A stretch of 64,000 nucleotides of DNA from positions 26,970,001 through 27,034,000 of the forward strand of contig NC_046679.1 of the NCBI RefSeq assembly GCF_009870125.1, in the 5' to 3' direction. Origin of the DNA: Drosophila pseudoobscura (lineage: Eukaryota; Arthropoda; Insecta; Diptera; Drosophilidae). The translations under genes were made by a program, and so were the position numbers. Positions 42,569 through 53,815 of this stretch are shown one piece after another; position 1 is the first letter of the stretch; each line of letters starts with the position of its first letter. A model generated the notes under the pieces. It was not told the DNA's origin. It searched no databases and was given only the letters and a program-made list of their open reading frames with translations.

Positions 42569-43381
42569 TTATATTGTATTTATTGTAGCACTGTTCTCAG
42601 ACTGCGTAATCTCGAGCAGATGAATGGTGTGTCCGCCCATAAACTCCAGCACATCCACGCCTGACTCCTTACCAATGTCGTCCATGTTGATGGGTAGCGC
42701 CTGCAGCTTCCACTTTTTTAGCAGGGCCTCGATGGACCAGTCGGCGCTTCGCTCCTGGTAGGTGAATATGAACTTGGCCCCGCAGTTCCGCTCCAGCAGA
42801 AACGCAACCGACACGATAATGTCCTCAAAGACGCTGGGATCGTAGAAGCAATCGGCTGCTATGATGAGGTCCAGCGGTGGCAAACGGAATACAGAATTCA
42901 ATAGCAGGCCCCAGCTGAGGCCCACCACATCGATGTCCACGCCGGGCTGCAGTTGATTGGCCAGACAGGATTTGCGGATATGCGCCAAAGATTTGGGCAG
43001 AATGCAGTTGTCGGTGAGCACCACCTGGGCGTTGCACTTGGCGGCCAGTATGCCCGGCAGAGCAGTGCCGCTGCCCAGCTCCAGAATCCTCTTTCCGGCC
43101 AGTGTCTGTCGCCGTTCCCACAGGAAATGGGCCAAGACCGGTGCACAGGGCCATGTGTAGAAGGAATAAGCGCCTTGGAGCAGCTGCAATAGCACGAGCA
43201 AAGCACTCAATGGGCAAGGCCTTCAGAGCTGGAGTTTAATTATACGCACCTCGGGGATTTTGATCTCCAGACGCTCGGCGGCGTGGCTGCTGGTGAAAAC
43301 GAATTTCCGTATATGCTCGGCAGTAGCTGTGGCTGCCACAATGTCGTTGTCATCGCTGCCGCTCTTCATGTGGAAACGCAT
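42569..43381 (-). CDS. METTL23-like class I SAM methyltransferase
   Basis: Two exons, about 43381-43250 and 43183-42569, joined in phase 0, giving 248 residues from ATG at 43381 (MRFHMKSGSDDND). Recognisable elements are YSFYTWPCAPVLAHFLWERR, the SAM-binding motif ILELGSGTALPGILAAK, the acidic VVLTDN loop and IIAADCFYDPSVFEDI, the order seen in the methyltransferase-16/METTL23 family. Family knowledge: METTL23 is a nuclear and cytosolic protein methyltransferase reported to act on histone H3 arginine. The substrate here is inferred. The stop at 42569 lies by an AATAAA formed within the last codons, so the 3' UTR is short. It is divergent from ird5, with about 450 bp between start codons. Confidence 0.88.
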
Positions 43382-43834
43382 TTTAACACAAGCATGCGGA
43401 TGGGGGTGACGGGTATTCTTTTTTTTTTGTATTGTTAATTGCAATTTTTCAGTTTTTGTTTACAACCTGTTTGATTCGAGATGGTGTATTAAAAGCGATA
43501 GACATATCGATGACTCGGGTTCAAGGAGTACCGTGGCACAAACAATTTCACACAATTACAATTTCAGTAACAATCAAATGGATAATGAGGAGATTTTGGG
43601 AGAAATCCAGATTGGTAGAACCTTAAAATTTAACTTTCAAGTGATAAACAGGAGGTCTGTAATTTATTAAAATAATAGAATTCACGTATTTGTGATTGTG
43701 AGTAATTTTGAAAAATAACCTGTTACTTGTCACAGTTTTATCCCTGAATTCGCTCATCTCTAACGAATCGTTTGCGGCTATTTGTATTGGGAGGAATTTC
43801 AGTTGGAGCTGTAGTGAAGAGCAATTAAATTAAA

Positions 43835-46438
43835 ATGAGGTCGTGGGACAACTGGCAACTGAAAGGAAAACTGGGCCAGGGCGGCTTTGGCGAGGTCCTG
43901 CACTGGCTGAATAGTAACACGGGCCAACAAATAGGTAAGATTTTCCGAAACCCAACAGTTGCGCACTACACTTTCTATATATGGATATGTTTTTTGCGCA
44001 TGTGTGAGTGAAAACAGTCTGATTCCTGGAAATTCAGCTGATAACGCTCGTCTGGCTGTGTTATCAAAGTTCCGTTTGACGTCCACCTAACTTCTTAGAG
44101 GATGCTACGTGCGCGGCTGAGACTGAGTCATGTCGAATGCGTCTCGGAGATAAAAACTATTCATTTGTTTATTTTCTGCAGCCACAAAACATATCAAGGA
44201 CGTGAGTTCGCTGGGGGCCGATCAGCAAGTCAAGTTGAAAGAGCGATGGATGAAGGAGTTGGAGTGGACGCGATCGATACAGAAACTCACAAACATCGTT
44301 GCTGGCGTTTGCTTAAAGAATGAGGATGCCTCCTTCGTGGCCTATCTGAATAAAAATCACATCTGCCAATTGCCCGTGATCATCCTGGAGTACTGCAACG
44401 GCGGAGATGTGCGCCAGCTTCTGCAGAGGCCCGAAAATGCTAACGGACTGGCGGAGTTCGAGGTGCGGCAGATACTGAGGGACTTGGCGCAAGCCCTGCA
44501 GTTTCTGCATTCCGAGTGCAAGGTGTGCCATCGCGACCTCAAGCCCGACAACATTGTGATACACCGCCAGACGGATGGATCGAAGACATACAAGCTCACG
44601 GATTTCGGTTTAGCACGCGGTGCCCCCGACCAGACGATACTGCAGAGTATGGTGGGCACACGGCACTACTTTGCTCCCGAGGTGGTGGATACGGGCATGT
44701 ACAACACTGCGGTGGACTATTGGTCGCTCGGTATCATTGCCTATGAGCTGGCGACCGGAGAGGTGCCGTTCATACCCCACCAGACGCCCAGGAACATACT
44801 AGTAAATCTGCTAAAGAAGACGCCAGACTGCATTGCCATTACGGAGGATCCGCAGGATGCTAATCGCTTTCTGTTCCAAACAGAATTGCCAAATGAGCAC
44901 CATCTGACAGAGCCATGGGCCAAAGAGTTCACCATGTGGCTCCGCCTGGCCCTCGACACCGACTACAAGCGACGCGGCCAATTGGCATCTGATGAAGTAC
45001 ATTCGGGTTTCGTTCCGCTCGTCTTCTCCACACTCGACAGTCTCCTTCAGATACGCGTGCTCACCATTTTCGCTGTGAACTGCTTTAAGCGTCTGGAGTA
45101 CGTCGTCACGAAGGACATGACAATGCAGGACTTGAAAGCTTTGATTTGTCAAGACACAAACATAGCCAAAGACGATGTATACTTTGTCCTGCCTACCTAT
45201 CATCCGTACGAGACGATCAAGCCAACCACCAAGCCCCTGGATCTCTATGTCGAGAAGTGGAGCGACACCAGCAGAGAGACGCGCAAATCGACCGAAATAC
45301 CCCCACCCCCTGTGATGTTGTTCGTCTTCCAGGCCACGGAAAACTGTGTCTATGACGTCTGCAAACCGAGGGTCTCAAAGCTGATTTTGATCTGCAACGT
45401 GAGCAGCTTCCAAACGGACAAGCCCTGGCTGCTGAAGCGCCTTGCGCTGGACATGCACTACATGCTCATGCAACAACAGAAGGACTTGGAAATGTTCCTC
45501 ACGGGCTTCCGTGAACTGGCCCTGCTGGTGGAGCATGAGATTGTCACCAACCAGTTCATTGCGGCCATTAACGATGCAATACTCACCACTTCGGATGCAT
45601 ATAAAATGCTCCAGAAACTGCGCACAGCGGCTGTCGAAGAGAAAAAGTTTTCTATTCAGGTATCGAGATAGATAGAAGAATCCTCTAGAGTGCTTGAATA
45701 ATGATTTCGATTTTAGGTAAATGACAACGACTGGAAGCTGCTTGTAAACACTTACCAGGAGACGAACGCCAGTGCCATACACATCAAGGAGCGTTTCGAA
45801 TCTGTTTTGAGCGGTACCCGCGAAATTCTGAAGACCACCAGTCGGCTTTTAAATCGATATGTAGAAAGCGATGTGTTTGGTTTGTAAGTGCGATTTCACA
45901 CAGTCAAAACATGATTACTGATCATTAAAGATCTCTCCTTAGGGCTGCCTTTGAACGTGATTCTTTGGGTGGAATATCCCTCGCACACTTCCGCAAAGCT
46001 GTCAAGCTGTTTATCACGACTAGTTCAGATGAGGAGAAACTGGTAAAGACCGAGTCCAAGCCTTGTGATAAGCTGAATTTGCTATTCATCAAGACCAAGG
46101 GGGCTATGAGGACAGCCATGATGAAATTCAGCGAAATCAAAGAGCAGATCTTTCAATTGCATTTAAAGATGTTGTCCACCGCTGCATCGGCATCTATCGG
46201 CATCTCCGGCCCATCTTCAATGCTGCTGCTGAACGAATCCATGGGTCGACTGACAATGGCCAACTCAATGGGCGACAGCTCGGATTTTGATTCTCTAACA
46301 ACGAACAATGTTATCGACAAGGCAGCCCGTCTCATTGAGATGTGAGTGCAATCACTTTCCTTTGACACTTTCTCTTGTTAGAGTTCTCTTTCTATTTCTT
46401 TCAGGCTTAGAACTGACATGGAAATCGATTCGTTATAG
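43835..46438 (+). CDS. ird5: IKK-beta-type kinase of the Imd/Relish pathway
   Basis: Exons 43835-43934, 44182-45659, 45717-45883, 45943-46341 and 46405-46438 give 725 residues, and all phases match. The kinase domain is complete: glycine loop GQGGFGEV, ATP lysine 36 in IATKHI (split by intron 1), HRDLKPDN (152 = catalytic Asp), DFG at 174-176 and VGTRHYFAPE. The activation loop has T185 and S189, spaced like the two activating serines of IKK-beta but with Thr first. A ubiquitin-like region (LEYVVTKDMTMQDLK) and a long helical scaffold/dimerisation region follow. Family knowledge: Ird5 with Kenny forms the IKK complex that acts on Relish after peptidoglycan sensing by Imd, in the cytosol of fat body and gut cells. 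The short last exon encodes only 11 residues (LRTDMEIDSL end). Poly(A) signal is at 46721. Confidence 0.95.
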
Positions 46439-47217
46439 TTTCTCCCGCTCAGGATTCAGCAAATACTGCCAGAAGATATTTAATCAAAAGCATCGCACGA
46501 TGCCACACAATTGTTTTTAGTTAAAATTTGATCGATATTTATAGTTTTTTTATTTTAGTATTTAATATGAAACTTTGAAGTGCATCGCATTTGTAGTTTT
46601 TAAATATATGTTTATTTTTTATTAATTCTTTGTTTGTATATTGCACCAAAAACGAAACATGACAAATGTTAATTCATTCTCCTTTTGATATTAAGTGATG
46701 CTCGTTGTACTCCCAATGGAAATAAATGTAGTGTCGAACTGAAAGTGAAAAAATCACTTGGTTTTTGTTCGTAACCCGAAGCCTTCGTTTGGCTACTGCC
46801 TACTAGCAGCTGTTCTGCTATTAGGCACTTTAAAATCTGGCTAAATAAATCGGGAAAATTGGGTGCAAAATGAGTGTTCTTTAGTGTTCCTTCTCAGAAC
46901 TTAATGACAGCCAAGCTGCCTGCACAATTACTTTGCATATAACAAAACAAAATATTTATATAGTAGGTATATATCACAAGCGAAGGTGCAAGCCAGGTGG
47001 AAAGGGGGAACCAGCTTGGCTTTGAGAATTGTTAAAACTGCTGAGGATTGCAATGTCACGAGAAAACTGCTGCAGAAGCTAATGCGTCAGCCAGACCCCA
47101 GACAGATTCGGCTATAAAAGCCATGCGAACAGCCATTAAAGCCAACACTCGCCACACAACCACCAGTGAAGAAAGAGGCCAAACTGGAGGTGTAGAACAA
47201 GGAAAACACGCCACAAA
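46439..47217. other. ird5 3' UTR and flank of the first JHBP gene
   Basis: AT-rich. AATAAA at 46721-46726 is the likely ird5 poly(A) signal. A possible leader for the downstream gene lies at 47050-47217 and contains GGCTATAAAAGCC at about 47110, a good TATA box about 100 bases before the ATG. Confidence 0.6.
47109..47119 (+). promoter_or_regulatory. TATA box of the first JHBP-family gene
   Basis: GCTATAAAAGC is a consensus TATA element located 100 bp upstream of the ATG at 47218. This allows a start site about 30 bases downstream and a leader of about 75 bases. Confidence 0.6.
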
Positions 47218-48206
47218 ATGGATCACAAATGGATAGCGAAGACGTGGCTGGTGCTGGGGCTGCTCCTGTTGGCAGTGGCACTGCAGCCGGAACGAACAGA
47301 GGCCAAGCCGCAGGGGAAGAGTCGCCTGCGTGAGTGAAAATGCAAACACGAATCTGTTTTTGGGACAGAGAATCACACCTTCACTTCTCTTCATAAAGCA
47401 TCCTTCCTTACGGTTTGCTATCGAGATTCGCCAACGCTGAATGAATGCGCGAGGAAGTCTTTCAAGTCAATAAAGCCCCGACTGATGGACGGCATACCGG
47501 AAATGTATATCCCGCAAATGGAGCCACTGATAGTGCCCGAGGTGAAGATGGACCAGGATTCGGGGGCCATTTATCTGCACTCTGTGTACAAGAACGTCAA
47601 GATCTCGGGCATCTCCAAGCACACGCTGAACGACCTGCGGATTGAGCCCAGCAAACTGAAGTTTATCGTCTCCATGACATTCCCAGAGCTGCTCATGGAG
47701 GCGGAGTACAGCATTAAGGTCGGTAGAGAGGGAATGAATCCATAACTAAGTTGATATCTGATTCGTTAATCCTCAATTCAAGGGCAAAATCATGATGATG
47801 CCGCTGCTGGGGGATGGCCACTGCAAGGTGAATTTGAGTAAGTGGGAAGACTCTGTTCTCGGTGTTGGATATTCACGATTGATTCCACTTTCCAGCGAAC
47901 ATCACCATGCAGACGGAGCTGTTCGGACAGGAGTACCAGAAGAATGGGGCCACCCACTTGAAGATCATCGACGTGAAGGTTGAGTACAGTCTCTCGAATG
48001 TGCACATGCAGCTAGACAATCTCTTCAATGGGGACGAGGCTCTGGGCAAGCGGATGAACGATTTTCTCAACGAGAACTGGAAATCCCTGGCCGAGGAGGT
48101 GCGACCGCTGATGACCAAGGCGCTGGTGGATATCCTGCGCGCCTCTGTCGATAAGATGTTCGCGGAATACAGCTACGACGAGCTGATGCCCAAGAAGAAC
48201 AACTGA
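47218..48206 (+). CDS. Takeout/JHBP-family secreted hydrophobic-ligand protein 1
   Basis: Exons 47218-47329, 47399-47718, 47783-47837 and 47896-48206 give 265 residues in frame. The start MDHKWIAKTWLVLGLLLLAV is a signal peptide. The mature N-terminus has the conserved cysteine pair (TVCYRDSPTLNECARKSF), and the family's amphipathic beta pattern and C-terminal RPLMTKALVDILRASVDKMF are present. Family knowledge: JHBP/takeout proteins form an elongated TULIP-like fold with a lipid-binding groove and act outside cells as carriers of juvenile hormone or other hydrophobic molecules. The ligand here is unknown. A TATA box lies upstream and AATAAA at 48301-48306. It converges on the second family member, with 153 bp between stops, and is probably an old duplicate. 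Confidence 0.92.
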
Positions 48207-48359
48207 TCTTAGATCGTAGACATCTAGATATATATCCTAGCTAATGATTTAATCGTAGTGCAAAAGTTAACCTAGAGATAAAACACACAGTTAAATGCGA
48301 AATAAATTATCATAATAATACAGGTGCACGACAGACAGAATGTGGATGCCACGCCACTG

Positions 48360-49301
48360 CTAGACCAGCCACAGCTTGGTGGGCATCTTCGAGAAGACAT
48401 TGTTCCACAGGCCATGGAAGATGTCGGCCAGCCCCAGCTCCAGATCTGGCCGCAGTTCGGCTATCACCTCGTTGCCGTTTTGATTCAAGAACGTGTTGAT
48501 CGAGGCCGCCAGGATATCATTCCCGTTGAACAGATTCTTTAGATGGATTCGCATGGCCCCCACCTCGAAGCTGACCTTCATCTCGTCAATGTGGATGATC
48601 TCATCTCCCGTCCGGGTCTCATTCCTAAGCGAGATCCTCGTGTAGACTGTGGTGTGCACGTTCTTCAAGGCCATTGCCACATCCCCATTGCCAATTAGCG
48701 GGAGAAGCAGAATGTTTCCCTTCAGATTGTACTTGGCCCGTATCCGCAGACGCGGCAGCACCAGTTCAAAGCTCAGCAGACGTCGCTCCAGATCCAAACT
48801 AAACGAGAGAGGAACCTTCATTAATATCTCCTTTCTGAGCCACTAATTCCCCTTACCTGGCTTTTCGCACTGTCGCATTGGAGGGGCCGCGTATAACCAG
48901 GTTCTGGAATCCGCCGGACAGCACTAGATTCCCACTGCCCTTCGACACGGACACTTGATCGATGTTTAGCGGCTCGAAGCTTTTAACACCGATCTCTGGT
49001 ATGCCAGCGGCCAGCGCTGGGAAGCATCCTTCGAATAGCTGACGGAAGCACTTGTCCTCATTGGGATTGGAACGCTTGCAGGTCTTAAGCCAGGCGGCTG
49101 AAACATATATGAAGATTGTTGTAGGGAGAGGATCTTTGAATCACTTCCCTATCGGGATGGTGGGTACTCACGTCTCTCCTGCAGCGGTGGCTTATCGTTC
49201 ACAATCTCTCGCGTATAGGCGCCGCAGGAGCCTGGCCTCACATAAACCGCAGCGATAATGCACAAACTGATTGCCAATTTCCAGTTTGTTAAAGCCAACA
49301 T
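48360..49301 (-). CDS. Takeout/JHBP-family secreted hydrophobic-ligand protein 2
   Basis: Exons 49301-49172, 49097-48857 and 48798-48360 on the minus strand give 269 residues in frame. MLALTNWKLAISLCIIAAVY is the signal peptide. The conserved cysteine pair is in KTCKRSNPNEDKCFRQLF, followed by PEIGVKSFEPLNIDQV and the groove-forming strands (LPRLRIRAKYNLKGNILLLP). It ends FHGLWNNVFSKMPTKLWLV. Same family and general role as the neighbour on the plus strand, but sequence identity by eye is low, so the two are long diverged. Its poly(A) region must overlap or lie inside the neighbour's 3' UTR because the stops are 153 bp apart. Confidence 0.92.
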
Positions 49302-51632
49302 GTTTAAGCAATCAACAAAGTAAATCCTTGGATGGAAGTGCGAAAGATATTCAAACTATGATCTGCGATCCGCACACCCAACCGTTTCCGTTGCTGGCTG
49401 GAGACCAAGTGCTGGGACCATCGCGGAGAAATGTTGGACGAAAACCAAACCATTGACAATAGTTGGTGTTGGTTTTTTTTTTTGTGTTTTGTTTATGGCC
49501 AGTTTTTTCGTACACTCGTGGTATGAATTCCGCAATTTGGTATCTGCCGGTGTCCGCTGTCCACTTTCCAGATGACCAGCGATTCATCGCCCAAGGGGGA
49601 AAAATAATGTCGTAAAATAAAAAGAGTAGAGGTTGACATGCGCTACAATCATTAGGTGGAGGAATTTTGCTTAACATTTAAAACGAAACATTTTACAAAA
49701 TAAGTATGTACCAAAAATCTACCGAATTATTTTCCATTTTTGGAGAATCTCTTTCTACCAATTGTAGTGCTTTATCCAGTTCCCTCTGGCCGTATCGGTT
49801 ATTTGCTTTAATAATATTTGGATTTTTATTTTGTTTTGAATTTTACTTTCGTTTAACGCCACCCGATTCCATTCCAACTTGTTTGCCTTTGCGTTTCGTT
49901 GCGCCACAGCGTCCCCCTGGCCTGCTTCGGGGCAAGCTCCAGCTCCCCTTGGAAGAGTTGTTCACCTGTTGACTACTTCTGGTATTACGCAGACCGCCAC
50001 TGCTGCTGCTGCTGGTTGCCACTGCATGTTGCCTTTTGCTTCATTGTCATGGGTGTTGTCCGGTTTTCATTTCATTTTCTTTGGCTTTTGAGTTTTTGTG
50101 CTCCAATGCCTCTGGCCGCCGGCCAGTGGTCGCCACAGCGGTGCGGTTGTCGCGTGCACCTTGGTTGCAAGTTTTTTTTTGGCTTTCGTTACGCAGTCGC
50201 CTTAATTACCGTTGCTCTCCCCCCAAGAGTTGGTTGCGTGACTTCTGCTTTAGTGGTGTGGGAGAGGCGTCAAGGAGTAGAGGATCCCAGGATTGAGAGA
50301 CAATAGACGGGAAGTTCTTTCTTTTAAAATCGATCAAGTTTTCCAATCGACCTGCATTGCAGTGCCATTTATCGTTCATAAAAAATACATAAATATGCAA
50401 AGTTGAGCTTGAATGATTATGTGACTAATAACCACCTTTCCATTTAACGTGTGGCTGTTTCAATGTTGCATGTTGCGTTCCCTGCTTCTCCACATTTCTT
50501 TCTTTATAGAGAGTCGCGTGCGGAAATGTGGCAACAGTCGCAGCCTCTGTAGATTGCGTTACCTCAAATTGTAGTTGTTTCCCCGACGAAAGACAAGCCC
50601 ATCAAAAATTAAATCAGGCAGAAACTGAACTGCTGTACAGGCCCCCAAAACTGTCCGGAATCGCACGTTGGCATCGGTAAACGAACGAGTTTAATCCAGT
50701 ATTCATTCGCTTCATTTTCCTTCCAGCTTTGATTCGGTTTATTTTCGTGTTGATTCACGTTTTATTGGCGTTTATTTTCACACTTCACTGGCAGGCGCAT
50801 TCCCCGATTCCAGTCCACAGATGTTGTTCTACCTCCAGCCTCATGGCAGAGGGTTGGGCTTCAACGTAATGCAGCCGACTTTTTTCCCCTCTTAATTTTT
50901 TTGCAAAGCCAAAACTTTCCACTAAATAACCGCAATCCGGCCCTGGTCACGTGCATTCCCTGGCAAAAGTTCAATAGCTCTACTCGCAGCATTTCAGTTG
51001 TTAATTTATTATGTTACTCACGCATCGAGTATTATCGGTTTACACTCTATTTTAATGTTTCTTTGGCTACTGACACCAGTTGACATTGACCGAATAACCC
51101 ATCCATCAACATGCGTTGTGAAAGGGTCTTTAGTCGGTCAAGAAATTTTGGCTATATTAGCCATTTGTTTCAATTGCGGTTTGAAATTGATTGCCTTAAG
51201 TCGATAATTCTATCGATTATCGAATTGTGTCATTTGAGACTTACTCTACATACGTACTACAGGTCCATGTAGCAGCCACCCCCCCAAAAGATAATTTAAA
51301 CTTTAATGACTGATTTGTTTTTAGTATTTTCAATGGCAATCCTGTTGCAGATAAAGATCCAAAGGGATATATCCAAATATATACCAATATATTTTGTGTG
51401 GAAGCAGCATCACTGACTTTAAATGTAAAATATTTTTTACATGAACTCCCTCAAAAGTATTCAGTAAATTTTGTTGCTCTTGTAGTTCCTAATTTAGACA
51501 CATAGCGCCACTGTGATGAAATTACCATGTCACGACTTGTCCGGATCCGATTAAGTCAATGAGCAAAAAGAGCTTGAATATCCGACTTAACATTGAGTGG
51601 CAAGTCCAAAAGGGACACATTTTGAATACAGT
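49302..51632. other. Intergenic DNA between the JHBP gene and pannier
   Basis: No frame shows gene-like codon use with splice signals. 49740-50230 is T-rich with CTG runs (GCTGCTGCTGCTGG at about 49999). 50290-51620 is AT-rich. Likely the JHBP2 5' flank and the distal 3' flank of pannier, possibly with enhancers. Confidence 0.55.
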
Positions 51633-51638
51633 TTTATT
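51633..51638 (-). terminator. pnr: Candidate pannier poly(A) signal AATAAA
   Basis: Minus-strand AATAAA lies 468 bases downstream of the pannier stop in an AT-rich 3' UTR-like stretch. Confidence 0.45.
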
Positions 51639-52105
51639 ACGAATAGATTGTTAAATGGATAATCATAATAATAATACTATTCTAGTAATTACGCCTACTG
51701 CCAAATGGTCTATGGGTCTATGAGGGGAGTGTGCGCCGTGCTGGTAACACAAGGAATAGGAATAGTTAGGGATATTTAAGCTAGTGGAACCATACGATAA
51801 TCATTAAAATAAGAAGCTAAAACGAATCGAATACACCACAATAATATCTGTACACACACATTATCGTATTATAGCTCTATAGCGTTGATATAGATGCAGA
51901 TTTGTACAACAAGACTTGCTATTAATGTAGTTATTTACAGGGCACATGGGGGTAACTAATCTTAGGCTAAGAATGGGAGGACTAACGTCTAAAGTCTTTT
52001 CAATGCGATTCCAACGAGAACTTTCTCTGGTGCGGGTGCTGCTGGAGAGGGGGACACGGATGGGTGGTGGGGGATGGGAGATCACAGAGCCACAAGGGAT
52101 GGCCC

Positions 52106-53725
52106 TTAGGAGGTGGCCATCAGCTTGGCCGCCTGTATGACATTGTGCTGATGGTGATATCCGGCCAACTCGCTGGCCGCTCCCCCCGCCATGGCGGCGG
52201 TCGAGGCTGCTCCGCCCAGCGCTCCGAAGGAACCCCCAAAGTAGCAGTTGTTCACGTAATCGTAGTTGGTGGCTGTCGCCTCCGTCTTCACGCCATACGC
52301 GGCGGCCGCTGCAGCCGCATGCAGGTGATGATGGGCCGCAGCTGCCACATGGTGGCCATGGGAGCTCCCCAAATGGTGATGGTGCTGGTAGTGGGGCGAG
52401 GGCGTGCCATTGCTCAACGATGGCGTCTCGACGCTGTGCGAGGTGTATGCCGAGGCGCCAGATCCTGCCCCTGCCGCACTGCTGCCGGGCGTGTACAGCT
52501 GGGAGCCAGTGGCTCCATGGATCTGCCTGGCACTCAGCTGCGACTGCGCCGTCGGAGTGCTCATCCCGTGGCCGTGCTGCTGATGTTGCGCCTGCTGCTG
52601 CGCCTGCGACGCGGCCTGTCCGTAGTGGGGGAAGCACTGCTGATGCGCCTGCTGTTGCTGCTGATGGGCGGCCTGCTGATGTTGCTGTTGCTGCTGGACA
52701 TGATGTTGCCCCATGAGGCCGGCGCTGCTGCTGCTGCTCTTCAGATCCGTGTGCAGCTTGCTGAGGCTGTGACTGTGACGCTCCAGACTAAGCGAAGGCT
52801 TGATATCTGTAGGGATGCAAATTGAATGTTGTTTGTTTAGTGGATCACTTCTCTACATTCGCAGGTTTAAGGACCACTTACCGTGCTCTTCCTTGCACTC
52901 CTTAATGGACTCCAGGACCGCACCCGCGCCAGCTCCCGCTCCTGTGCCTCCCGCCGATCCGCTGCCTGTTTTCTTGGGCTTGCGCTTCCGCGTCTGGATG
53001 CCATCCTTGCGCATGGCTAGCGGCCGGTTGACGCCATGCAGCTTGTAGTAGAGGCCGCAGGCATTGCAGACGGGCTCCCCGTCGTTGTTGCGCCGCCAGA
53101 GGGTGGTGGTGCGGGTGCCGCAGTTGGTGCAGCAGAGCCCCAGGCGCCGCGTGGCCGTCTGTGAGGGAAGGTGATCGTTTAGTCTCGCATAACCGGAGAA
53201 GATCAGGGGCGGGCTACTCACTGCACTCACCAGGCGCTTGCTGGGCTTGATTAGGGGTCGGTTCATGCCGTTCATTTTGTGGTACAGCCCGCAGGCGTTG
53301 CACAGATAGTGCCCCGTGCCGTCCCGTCGCCACAGCGGCGTCGAGATCGCTCCACAATTGACGCACTCGCGTCCCTCGCCAAACTGAAAGTCCATGGCGC
53401 TCTCGTAGGGCGAGGATCGCTGGAATCCCGTCGGATCGTAGGCACTGCGCCAGGAGCCCATCATCACGGCCGCATTCTGGGTGTAGAACTGTGCCGGCAG
53501 TTGCGCATGCGCCGATCCGAAGCTGTCCGTGGTCCAGGCATTCTGCGCTGCAGCCGCGCTCCCGAAATGGGCCGCCACATGGTTGTACTGGCGATTGGAG
53601 GGCACGTAGACGGGTGCATTGACGGCCTGCTGGTGGTGGTAGCCGGAGACACCCACCCCCACTCCAGCGCTGGCTGCACTTCCGGCCAGATCCGTGTAGG
53701 CCGCCACGGCACTGCTGTGGTACAT
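52106..53725 (-). CDS. pnr: Pannier, GATA-type zinc-finger transcription factor (short, beta-type form)
   Basis: Exons 53725-53231, 53158-52882 and 52806-52106 give 490 residues from [16 protein letters not shown]. Two GATA zinc fingers, each C-x2-C-x17-C-x2-C, lie at about 121-145 ([14 protein letters not shown]...CNACG) and 175-199 ([14 protein letters not shown]...CNACG), followed by the basic KRKPKK tail. The C-terminal half is His/Gln/Ala-rich ([11 protein letters not shown], then [17 protein letters not shown] at the end). Family knowledge: Pannier binds (A/T)GATA(A/G) and controls dorsal ectoderm, thorax bristle patterning and heart specification with Ush and Chip. The exon extends upstream in frame to an acceptor at 53816 (30 more codons, [15 protein letters not shown]), so a longer alpha-type form starts from an exon further to the right. 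Confidence 0.97.
53159..53230 (-). other. pnr: 72-bp pannier intron that is open and a multiple of three
   Basis: The intron between the two zinc-finger exons has CTG|GTGAGT and CTCACAG|ACG borders. It is 72 bases long and contains no stop in the coding frame. Retention would insert 24 residues ([18 protein letters not shown], then DHLPSQ) in the linker between the fingers. Confidence 0.8.
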
Positions 53726-53815
53726 CTTGACGCTGGGCGCAACCTGCGGCGGTACGTTCTGATGTTCGCCGCTGAACTGCGGATAGTCGCGTGTCGACTG
53801 CTGATCCGATGTGGA
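53726..53815 (-). CDS. pnr: Extra 30 codons of pannier used only by the long (alpha-type) form
   Basis: Upstream of the beta ATG the frame stays open to a strong acceptor, GACTCTTTCCAG|TCCACATCG, at 53816. It encodes [18 protein letters not shown] then [12 protein letters not shown] with gene-like codon use. For the short form this is 5' UTR. Confidence 0.7.

Noticed and set aside
50036-50306. Overlapping plus-strand frames rich in Phe/Cys/Leu
   Set aside because: T-rich non-coding DNA gives Phe/Leu-rich frames in several phases at once; no splice or start support.
52064-52825. Plus-strand 253-codon frame over pannier
   Set aside because: Complement of the His/Gln/Ala-rich pannier C-terminus; the sense protein matches pannier throughout.
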